Of a DNA stretch of 64,000 nucleotides, positions 23,935 to 32,880 are shown piece after piece; the stretch's first letter is position 1, and each line of letters starts with the position of its first letter. The position numbers and the translations under genes are program-made. The DNA is from an uncultured Pseudovibrio sp. (GTDB lineage: Bacteria; Pseudomonadota; Alphaproteobacteria; Rhizobiales; Stappiaceae), in the NCBI GenBank assembly GCA_947496145.1, contig CANMBS010000006.1, positions 145,440 to 209,439 on the forward strand, written 5' to 3'. A model generated the notes under the pieces. It had not been told where the DNA came from and did not search any database. It saw nothing but the letters and a program-made list of their open reading frames with translations.

Positions 23935-25199
23935 GTGATCCGCTTTTTTATACCCGCCTGACTGACGTGGGCTCCGCCGCACTCAACGCGGCCATTACAG
24001 GCGGTCAGGGTATTACAATAAGTGAGTTGGCACTTGGGGATGCCAATGGGACTACCTATGATCCGGATGGCACTGAGACAGAGCTGAAGAATGAGGTTTA
24101 CCGCACAGCGATTACCTCCATCACGCCAGATCCGCAAAACCCGGCATGGCTTATTATTGAAGCTATTGTTCCACCCAATGCCGGTGGCTGGTGGGTGCGA
24201 GAAGCCGGGGTGTTTGACGAGAATGGCAAGATGTTTGCCATTGCCAAGTATCCAGAAGCTTACAAGGCCAAGCTGGAAGATGGCTCAGCAGCTACGTTGA
24301 CTATTCAGATCGTGTTGCAGGTAACAAACACCGATTCAATCCAGCTGGTGGTTAATCCACTGGATGGCTATGCCACGAAAGGCTGGGTGGTCTCTGCTTA
24401 CCCTTGGGCTTCCGGGGCTGAAGCCAAAGATGCCAGCGTTGAAAAGATGGTTGTTGACCCGAGGCGGCTGCATGAAACGCTTGCAGCAGTAGCGGCTCCC
24501 AAGGTGCACAACCATCAGATTGAGGATGTGAGTGGGCTGGCAGAAGCGCTGGCTACCAAGTCTGGTGGTGATCACACCCACACGTATGCAGAGCTGGAAG
24601 ACAAACCCACGACCATGGCAGAACTGGGGCTCGTGGATACCTACACCAAGACGGAGGTGGATCAGCGCATTGCCAACCTTGTGGCCTCCGCTCCAGGTGC
24701 CCTGAATACTCTGGATGAGCTGGCCGCTGCTCTGGGAGATAATCCAAATTTTGCAACAGAGATCCTCAATGCGGTTGGCAGCAAACTGGATGCAGCCAAG
24801 GTTAGCGCATTTTCGCTAACAGCGCTGGCTTTAACAACTTCAAGTGCCTGGCGCAATAAGCTGGGGCTGGGATCTCTTGCTACCAAGTCGGAGGAGTATA
24901 TTGCGCAGATTGTTGGCCAATATGGCATTGGGCATAACCAGACCTGGCGGCATGTTTCGCGATATACTTCTACATCCTACCAAAACTCTACGGGAAGACC
25001 CCTCGGGGTAAGCGTATCTATTGGTGACTCAGCCCATTTCCAGGTCAGTGCCAACGGTTCCAGCTGGGTCACAGTATTTACGGGCGATACAGATCAAGAC
25101 AATGGCGGTCATGGTGGCATGTATATCATCCCAGCGGGTCACTATTACCGAGTGCTTGGCAATTTACATAAGAACCCCAACTGGTCGGAGTTACGTTGA
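23931..25199 (+). CDS. tail fibre protein with DUF3751-type N-terminus (422 aa)
   Basis: The N-terminal ~150 residues match the phage tail-collar fibre domain (TRLTDVGSAALNAAITGGQ, ITISELALGDANG, GGWWVREAGVFDENGKMFA). Then come HNHQIEDVSGLAEAL and HTHTYAELEDKPTTM repeats typical of fibres, and a variable receptor-binding tip at about 340-422. The start ATG 23931 overlaps the gpI stop. It is the likely host-range determinant. Confidence 0.9.
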   Translation: MSDPLFYTRLTDVGSAALNAAITGGQGITISELALGDANGTTYDPDGTETELKNEVYRTAITSITPDPQNPAWLIIEAIVPPNAGGWWVREAGVFDENGKMFAIAKYPEAYKAKLEDGSAATLTIQIVLQVTNTDSIQLVVNPLDGYATKGWVVSAYPWASGAEAKDASVEKMVVDPRRLHETLAAVAAPKVHNHQIEDVSGLAEALATKSGGDHTHTYAELEDKPTTMAELGLVDTYTKTEVDQRIANLVASAPGALNTLDELAAALGDNPNFATEILNAVGSKLDAAKVSAFSLTALALTTSSAWRNKLGLGSLATKSEEYIAQIVGQYGIGHNQTWRHVSRYTSTSYQNSTGRPLGVSVSIGDSAHFQVSANGSSWVTVFTGDTDQDNGGHGGMYIIPAGHYYRVLGNLHKNPNWSELR

Positions 25200-25699
25200 T
25201 GGAAATTGGTTTTTATCACCCGGAACGGGGATACTGGCAAACAACCGAAGAACCTTCAGATAATATCAAGGCGGCGTATCCGGAGGGCACTGTTGAGGTC
25301 CCACTCAAACCGTCTGCGCACCACACGTGGATTGACGGAAAGTGGGAATATGAGCGACCTGACTGGGATAAATGGTCTGTTTCCATGGAGGCTGAGCGTC
25401 GCATAAACGAGGGAATACTTATTAATGGTATCCGGTTTCGTTGCGATACAGACAGCATCAGCCGTCTTGAGGGTCTGGTCCGGGGGTTCGAGCGTGGGGC
25501 TGTTGGATCGGAAGGCAAAACCTACAAGACTTCTGCCGGAGTGGATATTACCTTCACCACAAAAGAGCAGGTGCAAGCGGTTTTGAATGCTGCTGATGAT
25601 CACCGGGACTGGATTTTGGAGCGTTCTGCTCAGATCCAGAACATGGAGCCAGTTCCAGATCCCGGTGATCCGGACCTCTGGGAAAAGCCCGCTCCCTAA
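25199..25699 (+). CDS. DUF4376 protein, probable fibre-associated or fibre chaperone (166 aa)
   Basis: ATG 25199 overlaps the fibre stop. The N-terminal segment (FYHPERGYWQTTEEPS) and Trp-containing HHTWIDGKWEYERP recall fibre-assembly proteins, while residues about 75-150 (NGIRFRCDTDSISRLEGLVR, VDITFTTKEQVQAVLNA) match DUF4376. It probably assists folding or attachment of the fibre. Confidence 0.8.
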   Translation: MEIGFYHPERGYWQTTEEPSDNIKAAYPEGTVEVPLKPSAHHTWIDGKWEYERPDWDKWSVSMEAERRINEGILINGIRFRCDTDSISRLEGLVRGFERGAVGSEGKTYKTSAGVDITFTTKEQVQAVLNAADDHRDWILERSAQIQNMEPVPDPGDPDLWEKPAP

Positions 25700-25744
25700 A
25701 TCTTGCTAACTCGTCACTTTCACTACTTTCTTAGAGAGGACATT

Positions 25745-26962
25745 ATGACTACCAATTATCACCACGGGGTGCGGGCTCATGATATGACGCAGGCTCCGCC
25801 TATCATCCGCGTTGGCGAGTCTGGGGAGATCGGGATCATTGGCACTGCGCCCGATGCCGATGCTGAAAAATGGCCGCTCAATATACCGGTTGCCATTATT
25901 GGAGACATTACAAAGGCTGCAAGCCTTGGCACAACCGGAACACTGCCAATCGCTCTGAAGACGATCTGGAAGCAATATGCGAAAACCTCCGGCAAGATTG
26001 TTGTGGTCCGTGTCGAAGAGCTTGCCGATCCAGCTCAGCAGATCAGTGCAGTTATTGGTGATGTGACCCTGAAAACCGGGGTTCATGCCTTCCGCTCATC
26101 CAAAACACTGCTGGGCATTGAGCCCGACCTTCTGATTGCTCCAGGCTTTGCAAATGCAACTCCGGACGGCAATGCCAATGCGGTTGTTAATGAGCTTATC
26201 AGTGTGGCTGTACGGCTGCGGTCCTTTGTGTTCTTTGACGGTCCCAATACCACGGCGACAGATGCGGTTAAGGCGCGTGAGAATTATGGTTCTGACCGGG
26301 CCATGATGGTGGACAATTTCATCAGCGAATGGGACACAGGTTCTGATGGAGAAGTGCAATTGCCCGGCTCTGTTCTGGCAGCAGGTGTGCAGTCAAAAAT
26401 GGATCTGGAAAAGGGCTTCTGGTGGCCTGCCTCCAACAAGCCTGCCTTGATTAATGGCACCGCCCGTGTGGTAGACTTCCGCTCCAATGACAGCGGGTGT
26501 GAAGCCAACTTCCTCAACTCCCATGACATCACAACCATCATTCGAGACGATGGGTTCCGGCTCTGGGGCACTCATACAATGGATAAGGAAAAGCTGCTGG
26601 GGGGCACTATCGTGGGCCGCCGTGTGGCCGACAAGACCTATGATGCGCTGGAGCGGGGGCTGATGCCTTATATTGATATTCCGCCCAGTGAACAAGCCAT
26701 TGAGAATATTGCTGGCAGTGTACGTGGGTTTTTACGTGATATGCGCGGAAAAGGAGCACTTATCGGGTATGAGTTTGAGTTCCCAGCCGATCTTAATTCG
26801 GTTCAGCAGATGGCGGATGGGCAATATTTTTATAAGCTCAGATTTGTAGAAGCGGCAAGCATCCGCGACATCGAGATCTGGGGGTATCGCACGCCAGAGC
26901 TTTATGCCGAGTTCCTGACACAGGCCGCAGCTCTGTCCAGCTTCTCCTCCTCAGGTTCATAA
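25745..26962 (+). CDS. tail sheath protein (P2 FI-like, 405 aa)
   Basis: It is the contractile sheath. The sequence has GEIGIIGTAPDADAEKWPLN, IVVVRVEELAD, PDLLIAPGFANATP and, near the C-terminus, DGFRLWGTHTMD and ADGQYFYKLRF, all typical of P2 FI. ATG 25745 follows GAGAGGACATT; an in-frame ATG at 25703 lacks the site. Length matches P2 FI (396 aa). Confidence 0.95.
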   Translation: MTTNYHHGVRAHDMTQAPPIIRVGESGEIGIIGTAPDADAEKWPLNIPVAIIGDITKAASLGTTGTLPIALKTIWKQYAKTSGKIVVVRVEELADPAQQISAVIGDVTLKTGVHAFRSSKTLLGIEPDLLIAPGFANATPDGNANAVVNELISVAVRLRSFVFFDGPNTTATDAVKARENYGSDRAMMVDNFISEWDTGSDGEVQLPGSVLAAGVQSKMDLEKGFWWPASNKPALINGTARVVDFRSNDSGCEANFLNSHDITTIIRDDGFRLWGTHTMDKEKLLGGTIVGRRVADKTYDALERGLMPYIDIPPSEQAIENIAGSVRGFLRDMRGKGALIGYEFEFPADLNSVQQMADGQYFYKLRFVEAASIRDIEIWGYRTPELYAEFLTQAAALSSFSSSGS

Positions 26963-26989
26963 CCTTCAAATCTTCAGAAAGGAACTGCC

Positions 26990-27508
26990 ATGGAACGGGT
27001 TCATAAGGCAGACGGTCACACGCTCTGGATCGGTGAAAGTGACTTTGGAGCCACCGTCACAGAGCTGAGCAGACCAGAATTTGCCCGCAAGATTGAGGAG
27101 CGCCGCACCGGTGGCCGCCAGTTTCCCGTTGGCGTCTCGCATGGTTTTGAGGCTTTAAAACTGTCAGTCAAGTGTAAGGGCGTATCGCTGCCCTTTATCG
27201 GCTTGATTCAAAACGGCCAGATCAACGGTGTACGCCTCTTCATCCGCGCGTATCTGGATGATGAGGAAGGCGGCTATCAGACCTCTGTCGAGGAGTTTCA
27301 GGGACGGTGCAGTGCGCCGAACAAAGTCATTCAGTCCTGGAAAGAAGATGGTGACATTGAAGGCGAGCTGGAATTCTGGCTGACCTATTATCGCTGGGAT
27401 TTCGGGGACGCGGAAAACACCATTGAGGTGGATGTTCTTAACGATATCTACCTGCCTGAACACATGTTCCAGAACAAGGCCCGCCGGGCCGCTCTGGGCC
27501 GTGCCTGA
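26990..27508 (+). CDS. major tail tube protein (P2 FII-like, 172 aa)
   Basis: The sequence matches P2 FII (FEALKLSVKCKGVSLPF, SWKEDGDIEGELEFWLTYYR, ENTIEVDVLNDIY). It forms the inner tube inside the sheath. A ribosome binding site (AAAGGAAC) precedes ATG 26990. Confidence 0.92.
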   Translation: MERVHKADGHTLWIGESDFGATVTELSRPEFARKIEERRTGGRQFPVGVSHGFEALKLSVKCKGVSLPFIGLIQNGQINGVRLFIRAYLDDEEGGYQTSVEEFQGRCSAPNKVIQSWKEDGDIEGELEFWLTYYRWDFGDAENTIEVDVLNDIYLPEHMFQNKARRAALGRA

Positions 27509-27576
27509 ACCACCTGTGACTGGCGGTTTAAAGCTGCCAGTTTTTCTTCCTTTGTTTCAAGTGAAAGAATTTAGTC

Positions 27577-27930
27577 ATGCCAAAACAAGTCGTAACCCTG
27601 CCAACACCAATCACCCTGAATGGCGAACACGTCTCAGAAATCACCTTGACCCGCGAGCCAATTGGCAGCGAGTTTGGCAACTATACACCCTTTGAAGTCT
27701 CAGATGGTAATATCAAGGCTCTGGCATATGTCTTACCAAAGATCACGTCTCCGCACCTTTCCAGTAAGATGATTAAAGAGATGCCAGGGCGTAACCTGAT
27801 GGCGCTGACGGCAGGCTTCAATCGTTTTTTCGATGGGATGGAACAGGATGGATTAGTCCAGACTGTGGAGACCCCACCGAAGGTGATGACCTCGACGACC
27901 TCCCCAGACCAGAGCGCCCAGAAAGCCTAG
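27577..27930 (+). CDS. tail assembly chaperone E (117 aa), zero-frame product
   Basis: It matches the P2 gpE-type chaperone (VVTLPTPITLNGEHVSEITL, then EMPGRNLMALTAGFNRFF). It coats the tape measure protein before tube polymerisation. The zero frame stops at 27930, and a slippery heptamer at 27825-27831 allows a -1 shift into a second open frame that ends at 28070. Confidence 0.88.
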   Translation: MPKQVVTLPTPITLNGEHVSEITLTREPIGSEFGNYTPFEVSDGNIKALAYVLPKITSPHLSSKMIKEMPGRNLMALTAGFNRFFDGMEQDGLVQTVETPPKVMTSTTSPDQSAQKA

Positions 27931-28070
27931 ATCAGGTCTTTTATGAGATCACCGCAGCCTTCCAGTGGGGGCTGCGGGATCTGGAAGGGTTGCATTGGAC
28001 TGACCTTTATCGTCACTGGATCAATGCCCGCGAAATCTTAAAGGAACGAAAGAAGGCGACGGATGAGTAG
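27577..28070 (+). CDS. frameshifted tail assembly chaperone E+E' (about 164 aa)
   Basis: A -1 slip on T TTT TTC (27825-27831) fuses the first 85 residues to 79 residues of the other frame, with no stop between the slip and TAG 28068-28070. The extension contains FQWGLRDLEGLHWTDLYRHW, the Trp/Leu-rich pattern seen in P2 E' and related extensions. Contractile and siphophage tails usually need a fixed ratio of short and long chaperone. The tape measure start lies inside its last codons. Confidence 0.8.
27825..27831 (+). promoter_or_regulatory. programmed -1 frameshift slippery site TTTTTTC
   Basis: In the zero frame the heptamer reads T TTT TTC, which fits the X XXY YYZ rule. The -1 frame is open from here to 28070. 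It sits in the 3' half of gene E, as in P2-type phages. A downstream stimulator was not worked out. Confidence 0.75.
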
Positions 28071-31017
28071 TGATCTTAAAGCCCGGATGACTATGGAGTT
28101 GCGCGATAAGTTCTCGCGCAATAGTCGCCGCCTTCGCGACAATATGCGCGGCATTCGTAAAGATAGCCGGGACATGGGCAGAGGCTTTAAAAGTGCTGCC
28201 CGTGATGCTGCTGAAATGGCCCGCAAAGACATCCAGGCTGCCCGAGCAAAACAGGATCTGATCAACGAGTTTAAGAAGGGGCAACGGGCCGTTAAACAGT
28301 CCCGTCTGGAATATGCGGCAGCAAGGGCCAAAATGAAGGCTCTTTCAAAAGAGATTGCAGCAGCCGAGAAACCTTCGAAAAAGCTTCGAATGGCCTTTAA
28401 GAAGGCGCAGCAAGATACCGACCGACTTGGCCGTGAGTTCAAGAAAAGCACGCAAACAGCCAAAAAGAACAAGCAAGCTCTTGATGCTGTCGGGATCAAA
28501 GCGAACCGACTTTCCAGCAATGAACGGGAACTGGCTGCAACCGTTGACCGTGCCACATCAAGACTGAATGAGCAGACGCAGGCCGTGCGCAGGCAGGTAG
28601 CGGAATACCAAAAGTTAGAGCGCCGCAAGAAAGCTATTTTGCGTGTGACCAATCGCGAGCGCCAGCGCCGGGATCGTGGCCTGGTACGCGGTGCGGCTGT
28701 TGGTGCAGCTGGCGTGGGCGGCCTGTTGGCCGGCCAGCAGCTTTTACGGCCTGTCAGCAACTCCATAATGCAATTTGCAAGTTTTGAAGAGCAGATGGAT
28801 GCCGTTGCAGCTGTAGCCCGTGTCAAGAAAGGGAGCGAAGACTATCGGGGGTTGAATAATCTGGCACGCGAACTGGGGGCTTCAACCAGTTACAGTGCTT
28901 TGGAAGCCGGGCAAGGCATGGGTTTTCTGGCGATGGCTGGCATGGACGTTACCGCCATCAAGGCTTCCATGGCGGATGTGCTTAATCTTGCTAAGGCAAC
29001 CAAAACAGATCTGGCAAGCACGGCTGATATTAGTTCTAACATTCTTTCTGGCTTTGGTCTGGAACCAACGCAGATGACCCGCGTGGCCGATGTTCTGACG
29101 GCCAGCACGACACGTGCAAATGTGGATCTGACCATGTTGGGCGAGAGCATGAAATATGCCGCGCCCGTTGCTAAGCAGCTGGGTGTTTCTTTGGAAGAAA
29201 CAGCGGCCATGGCTGGCTTGCTTGGAAACGTGGGTATCCAGGGCTCCATGGCAGGTACGTCTTTGCGCACCATCTACACACGCCTTGCAGCACCTAACAA
29301 ACGCGCCAGACAAGCGCTTCGAGAGCTGAAAGTTGAAACCAAGGATGCTGCTGGCAACCTGCGCTCTGTTCCAGATGTTTTGCTGGAGATTGCTAAAGCT
29401 TCTGAGCACTTGGGATCAGGTGAACGTGCTGAGATCTTCAAAGACATTGCGGGGGCAGAAGCTGGATCTGCATTTGCCGCGCTCCTGGACAAAAAGGGCT
29501 TTACCGTTTTTGAAACGCTGCTGGCAGATCTGAAGGACGTGAACGGTGAATCTGAGCGTGTTGCAACTCAGATGGGTGATAATCTCATGGGAGACTGGAA
29601 AAGCTTTGGCTCTGCTGTCTCAGAGGTTGCCCTGATTTTTGGTGAAACACTCAATCCAGCTTTGCGCGATGCGGTTAAATCCATGACTGGCTGGGTCCGT
29701 AGCACTGGTGAATGGATGAAGGAGCACCCGAACTGGACCAAAGGCTTGGTCTTTGCGGCAGGTGCCTTGGGGCTTCTTTTAGTTGTTGGCGGTGCCTTCC
29801 TCACATTTGCCGGATCTGCGATTGCAGCTTCTGCGGGCTTGCGCTTTGGCATGTCGATGCTTGGTCTGCGAGGGCGCTCTGGTGCCCGTGGTGTTGGGCG
29901 TATGTCCAGGGCGATTGGTGCTCTGGATCTGGGGCTGGGCAAGGTCAGTAAGCGCAAGGGTGTTTTAGATGGTTTGATGTCCGGTGGGACGCTTCGCGGT
30001 GTGATAGCACTGGCAGGAGTGATTGGTGTTATCTCGGACATGAACGATATGACCGCCCGCAGGCATGGTGAAACAGACGATGAGTACGCCAGGAGAATTC
30101 CAGCTGAAGCCCGAGCACGCGGCAAGGCGGCTGATAACTGGCTGATCGATAATGTTCCTGGAATGCGCAAACTGGGAGAATGGGGCTTTTTTGATCTGCC
30201 TGAGAAACCAGAAAAGCCGGTCAAAAATGACGTTCTCTCTAAAGAAGTCTATGGCCCAAATCCTCTGCCTATGCCGCAAGAAAAGCCTGCTGCGCTATCT
30301 GAGGGCCAACCCAATACCTTTGCCGAGGAGCGCCAGCAGATCCGGGAACTGACAGAAGGTCTGAAGCTGCTGGATGGGCAAATTTCAGAAACCCGGCAAC
30401 GCATGCAAATGAGCCCGATCGCTGCCCAGATGAACCAGAAAATTCTGGATGAGATGAACAGTGAGCGAGCTGAACTTGTGGCTGAACTTGCCAAGCTGAA
30501 GCAGTCGATTTCGGGTAGTGATCCAGATGTGGCTTTAAGGCAGAAAGCCGACCAGATCCGTGCTGTCAAGATTCCTGATCAGGTTGCTATTGGATCTGGT
30601 CAGGCACTGCAAAAGCGTGCTTCTGGCGGCTCCTACAGAGCTGGGCCGCTGCTGGTTGGTGAGCGAGGTCCTGAGCTGAAATATGCCAGTGAAGGTGGCT
30701 ATATCGCTCACAACGACAACCTGAAGCGCATGCTGCGGATGTCTGACCGCATCCGCAGCGCGGCCCGTATCGGGATGGTTGCCGGGGCGATGGCAGCGCC
30801 GGTTTCAGCGGTGGCTGCAGCACCAATTTTGCCAAGTATGCCAGCTGCAAGCGGTAGTCTCCAGCAAGGCCCTGCTAAAAAAATAGAGCTTACTATTAAT
30901 GTGAATATTGGGGACGTGATTGCTTATGACGGCGATATCGAAGCACGCCTTGAAGAAGCTGGACGGCGCGGGGTTATGGCAGCGCTGCAAGAAACTGATA
31001 ACAGATTGTCGGATTAA
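28063..31017 (+). CDS. tail tape measure protein (984 aa)
   Basis: It sets tail length. A long basic coiled-coil N-terminus (about 1-210) is followed by the TP901-type core (ASTSYSALEAGQGMGFLAMA, SFEEQMDAVAAVARVKKGS, ADISSNILSGFGLEPTQM), then membrane-like helices near 565-590 and a C-terminal coiled coil. ATG 28063 overlaps the E' frame by 8 bases. The length would predict a tail of roughly medium size for this phage type. Confidence 0.94.
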   Translation: MSSDLKARMTMELRDKFSRNSRRLRDNMRGIRKDSRDMGRGFKSAARDAAEMARKDIQAARAKQDLINEFKKGQRAVKQSRLEYAAARAKMKALSKEIAAAEKPSKKLRMAFKKAQQDTDRLGREFKKSTQTAKKNKQALDAVGIKANRLSSNERELAATVDRATSRLNEQTQAVRRQVAEYQKLERRKKAILRVTNRERQRRDRGLVRGAAVGAAGVGGLLAGQQLLRPVSNSIMQFASFEEQMDAVAAVARVKKGSEDYRGLNNLARELGASTSYSALEAGQGMGFLAMAGMDVTAIKASMADVLNLAKATKTDLASTADISSNILSGFGLEPTQMTRVADVLTASTTRANVDLTMLGESMKYAAPVAKQLGVSLEETAAMAGLLGNVGIQGSMAGTSLRTIYTRLAAPNKRARQALRELKVETKDAAGNLRSVPDVLLEIAKASEHLGSGERAEIFKDIAGAEAGSAFAALLDKKGFTVFETLLADLKDVNGESERVATQMGDNLMGDWKSFGSAVSEVALIFGETLNPALRDAVKSMTGWVRSTGEWMKEHPNWTKGLVFAAGALGLLLVVGGAFLTFAGSAIAASAGLRFGMSMLGLRGRSGARGVGRMSRAIGALDLGLGKVSKRKGVLDGLMSGGTLRGVIALAGVIGVISDMNDMTARRHGETDDEYARRIPAEARARGKAADNWLIDNVPGMRKLGEWGFFDLPEKPEKPVKNDVLSKEVYGPNPLPMPQEKPAALSEGQPNTFAEERQQIRELTEGLKLLDGQISETRQRMQMSPIAAQMNQKILDEMNSERAELVAELAKLKQSISGSDPDVALRQKADQIRAVKIPDQVAIGSGQALQKRASGGSYRAGPLLVGERGPELKYASEGGYIAHNDNLKRMLRMSDRIRSAARIGMVAGAMAAPVSAVAAAPILPSMPAASGSLQQGPAKKIELTINVNIGDVIAYDGDIEARLEEAGRRGVMAALQETDNRLSD

Positions 31018-31020
31018 CTC

Positions 31021-31428
31021 ATGAGACCACTTGCAGCCCTTGGAATGTTTATCTTCGCGCCCGATGTTGGTTCTTTTGAAGAGCTGGAGCGGCGCTGGAA
31101 GTTCATATGGGCAAAGCCTGATCCAATTGGCGGTGCTCCTGTAAAGCAATGGACGGGATCAGGAGACCAGGCGCTTATCATCAAGGGTGGGATCTGGCCG
31201 GAGATCCAGCCAGCAGGCTCGTGGAAAATGGAAGCCATTGCAGCGCGAGCCGGATCAGGTCAGCCCATGACCCTTATTTTAAGTTCTGGCCGAGTGCTGG
31301 GGCGCTGGTGCGTGGAGGAGATCTTCAAGAAAGAGACCGAGTTTGTAAGCGAAGGCTCAGGCACGGCCATGGAGTTTTCCATCAACTTAAGCCGCTATTC
31401 AGGAGCAAGTTCACTATGGCCGTTTTAA
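31021..31428 (+). CDS. tail protein U (P2 gpU-like, 135 aa)
   Basis: It is close to P2 gpU: LGMFIFAPDVGSFEELERR, then VKQWTGSGDQALIIKGGIWP and GRVLGRWCVEEIF. It caps or terminates tail assembly. It overlaps the X-like gene by 13 bases. Confidence 0.9.
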   Translation: MRPLAALGMFIFAPDVGSFEELERRWKFIWAKPDPIGGAPVKQWTGSGDQALIIKGGIWPEIQPAGSWKMEAIAARAGSGQPMTLILSSGRVLGRWCVEEIFKKETEFVSEGSGTAMEFSINLSRYSGASSLWPF

Positions 31429-31652
31429 AGCGAGCGATCCAGGGGGATACGGTTGAGAGCATGATCATGGATCATTATGGCAGGCAGAGTGATGAGCTAC
31501 TGGATCTGGTGATGCAGCAAGAGCAAAACAAACACCTTTGCGCTCCTGATGCACCGGTTGTTCTGGATAGTCACGTACAGGTCTATATGCCGGATTTACC
31601 TGTACAAGAGCGACCCCGGATCATTACACCAGACATAAACCTATGGGATTGA
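31416..31652 (+). CDS. tail protein X, LysM-like (78 aa)
   Basis: ATG 31416 follows AGGAGC at about 10 bases. The sequence VLKRAIQGDTVESMIMDHYG and the later VYMPDLP match the small LysM-type P2 gpX family. It is needed for tail assembly, and it sits between U and D as in P2. Confidence 0.88.
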   Translation: MAVLKRAIQGDTVESMIMDHYGRQSDELLDLVMQQEQNKHLCAPDAPVVLDSHVQVYMPDLPVQERPRIITPDINLWD

Positions 31653-31653
31653 A

Positions 31654-32652
31654 ATGAACCTGTTTGTCTCCATCAATGGCAATGATGTTACGGGCTTTTT
31701 GCAAAACCTGCTGAGTGATAAAAACGCATCAGCCCTGATCGACCTTCAGGTTGAGGATGAGGCGGGCGGCAAATCAGACAAGGTGACACTGAAACTGGTT
31801 CGGGATAACCAGATTGCCCTGCCGCCCAAGGGAGCGCAGATCATTGTCAGCTTGCCCAATGCAATTGGTGCTTTGCTGCCTATGGGGATCTTCTACAGTG
31901 ACGCCCCCAGAACATCGGGAAGCAAGCAAGGCGGCCATTTGATGACGCTGTGCGGAACCGCTGCTGACATGGGTGGAACACTGAAGGAAAAACGCACGCA
32001 AAGTTATGACAGCACCACACTCAAGAAGGTTGTTGAAGTGATTGCTGGCCGTCATTCTTTAGAGCCCGTTGTAAGCAAGAGCCTTGCTTCTCTCTTTGTG
32101 CCTCACAAGGACCAGACCAATGTCAGTGATATGCACTTTCTGACTGAGTGGGCCAAAGAGCTGGGAGCAATCTTCAAGGTTGCCCATGGCAAGCTTATGT
32201 TTGTCGAAAAAGGAACCACAAAGAAAGCCTCTGGCGCTCAAATCCCAGCACTGCAACCGCTTGCCTCCCAGATCATCAGCTATGAATGGACAGGGGCTCA
32301 GCGGACCGAATACAAAACCGTGAAAGCTGCCTATCACGATCAGGACAAAGCCACGCGGCTTTATGCAGAATCTGGAAGTGAGGAGCCCGTTCATACGCTC
32401 TGTAAAACCTTTGCAAGCAAGGAAGAGGCTCAAAAGGCAGCGGATGCAGCTTTGAAGGATGGGATCGCCGGAGCTGAGACGGCCAGAGTTACAATCGTCG
32501 GTGATGCCAGTGCACGAGCTGAAGGAGCGATTGTCCTGCCGCCTGTGCAACCAGAGTTAGCAGGTGCGTGGAGCATTCGAAGAGTAACGCACAGCGTTCG
32601 AAAGGGCGTCGGATACACTTCGAAGCTGGAGCTGGAGAGGGTTCGAAGCTAG
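31654..32652 (+). CDS. late control gene D protein (baseplate hub, 332 aa)
   Basis: It matches the P2 gpD family (SALIDLQVEDEAGGKSDKVT, MHFLTEWAKELGAIFKVAHG, AWSIRRVTHSV). It forms the hub from which tail tube and spike assemble; the late control name is historical. It is the last phage gene. Four TTCGAA-type palindromes, spaced 21 to 23 bases, lie in its last 80 bases. Confidence 0.92.
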   Translation: MNLFVSINGNDVTGFLQNLLSDKNASALIDLQVEDEAGGKSDKVTLKLVRDNQIALPPKGAQIIVSLPNAIGALLPMGIFYSDAPRTSGSKQGGHLMTLCGTAADMGGTLKEKRTQSYDSTTLKKVVEVIAGRHSLEPVVSKSLASLFVPHKDQTNVSDMHFLTEWAKELGAIFKVAHGKLMFVEKGTTKKASGAQIPALQPLASQIISYEWTGAQRTEYKTVKAAYHDQDKATRLYAESGSEEPVHTLCKTFASKEEAQKAADAALKDGIAGAETARVTIVGDASARAEGAIVLPPVQPELAGAWSIRRVTHSVRKGVGYTSKLELERVRS

Positions 32653-32740
32653 GTCTTTGAAGGCTGGCAGGAGGAGTGAGAAGAATCAAAAATCGCGCTT
32701 CACGCCCTTAAAGGGCGAAAACACCCCACAAAGTGAAGTG

Positions 32741-32787
32741 CTCTAAATTCAAGTGTCCCGTACTCTAAATCGAAGTGTCCCGCTTCA
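32741..32787 (-). repeat. prophage right end with two 22-bp transposase-site repeats
   Basis: CTCTAAAT-TC-AAGTGTCCCG (32741-32760) is repeated as CTCTAAAT-CG-AAGTGTCCCG (32763-32782), start-to-start distance 22 bp, the size and spacing of MuA sites R1 and R2. The terminus CTTCA ends at 32787, so reading inward the end is TGAAGCGG, equal to the first bases of the Mu right end. GCGGC (32788-32792) would be the 5-bp target copy. Confidence 0.8.
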
Positions 32788-32880
32788 GCGGCCATAACTC
32801 AGGGTTAACAATCGTTAGGGAAATTTTAATGGAATCATTAGAAAATGAGAACATAGATAGAACATCGGGTACAGGTAGTT

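Larger units (their letters stand above)
1..32787 (+). mobile_element. Mu-like transposable prophage with P2-type tail; left end outside the window
   Basis: A near-continuous + strand series holds MuA/MuB transposition genes, GemA and Mor regulators, lysis genes, Mu-type head genes (gp25 to gp37 types, protease, capsid) and a P2-type contractile tail. Most genes overlap by 4 bases or are a few bases apart. The right terminus is placed at 32787, where two 22-bp repeats end in CTTCA. Read inward this is TGAAGCGG, which matches the start of the Mu right end. No matching repeats were found in bases 1-1200, so I infer that the left end and the repressor precede base 1. No core gene looks broken, so the element may be able to transpose. 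Confidence 0.93.

Noticed and set aside
32705..32720. CGCCCTTAAAGGGCG as late-operon terminator
   Set aside because: A short stem followed by A rather than T residues on the + strand. It could act for the opposite strand, but no leftward gene precedes it.
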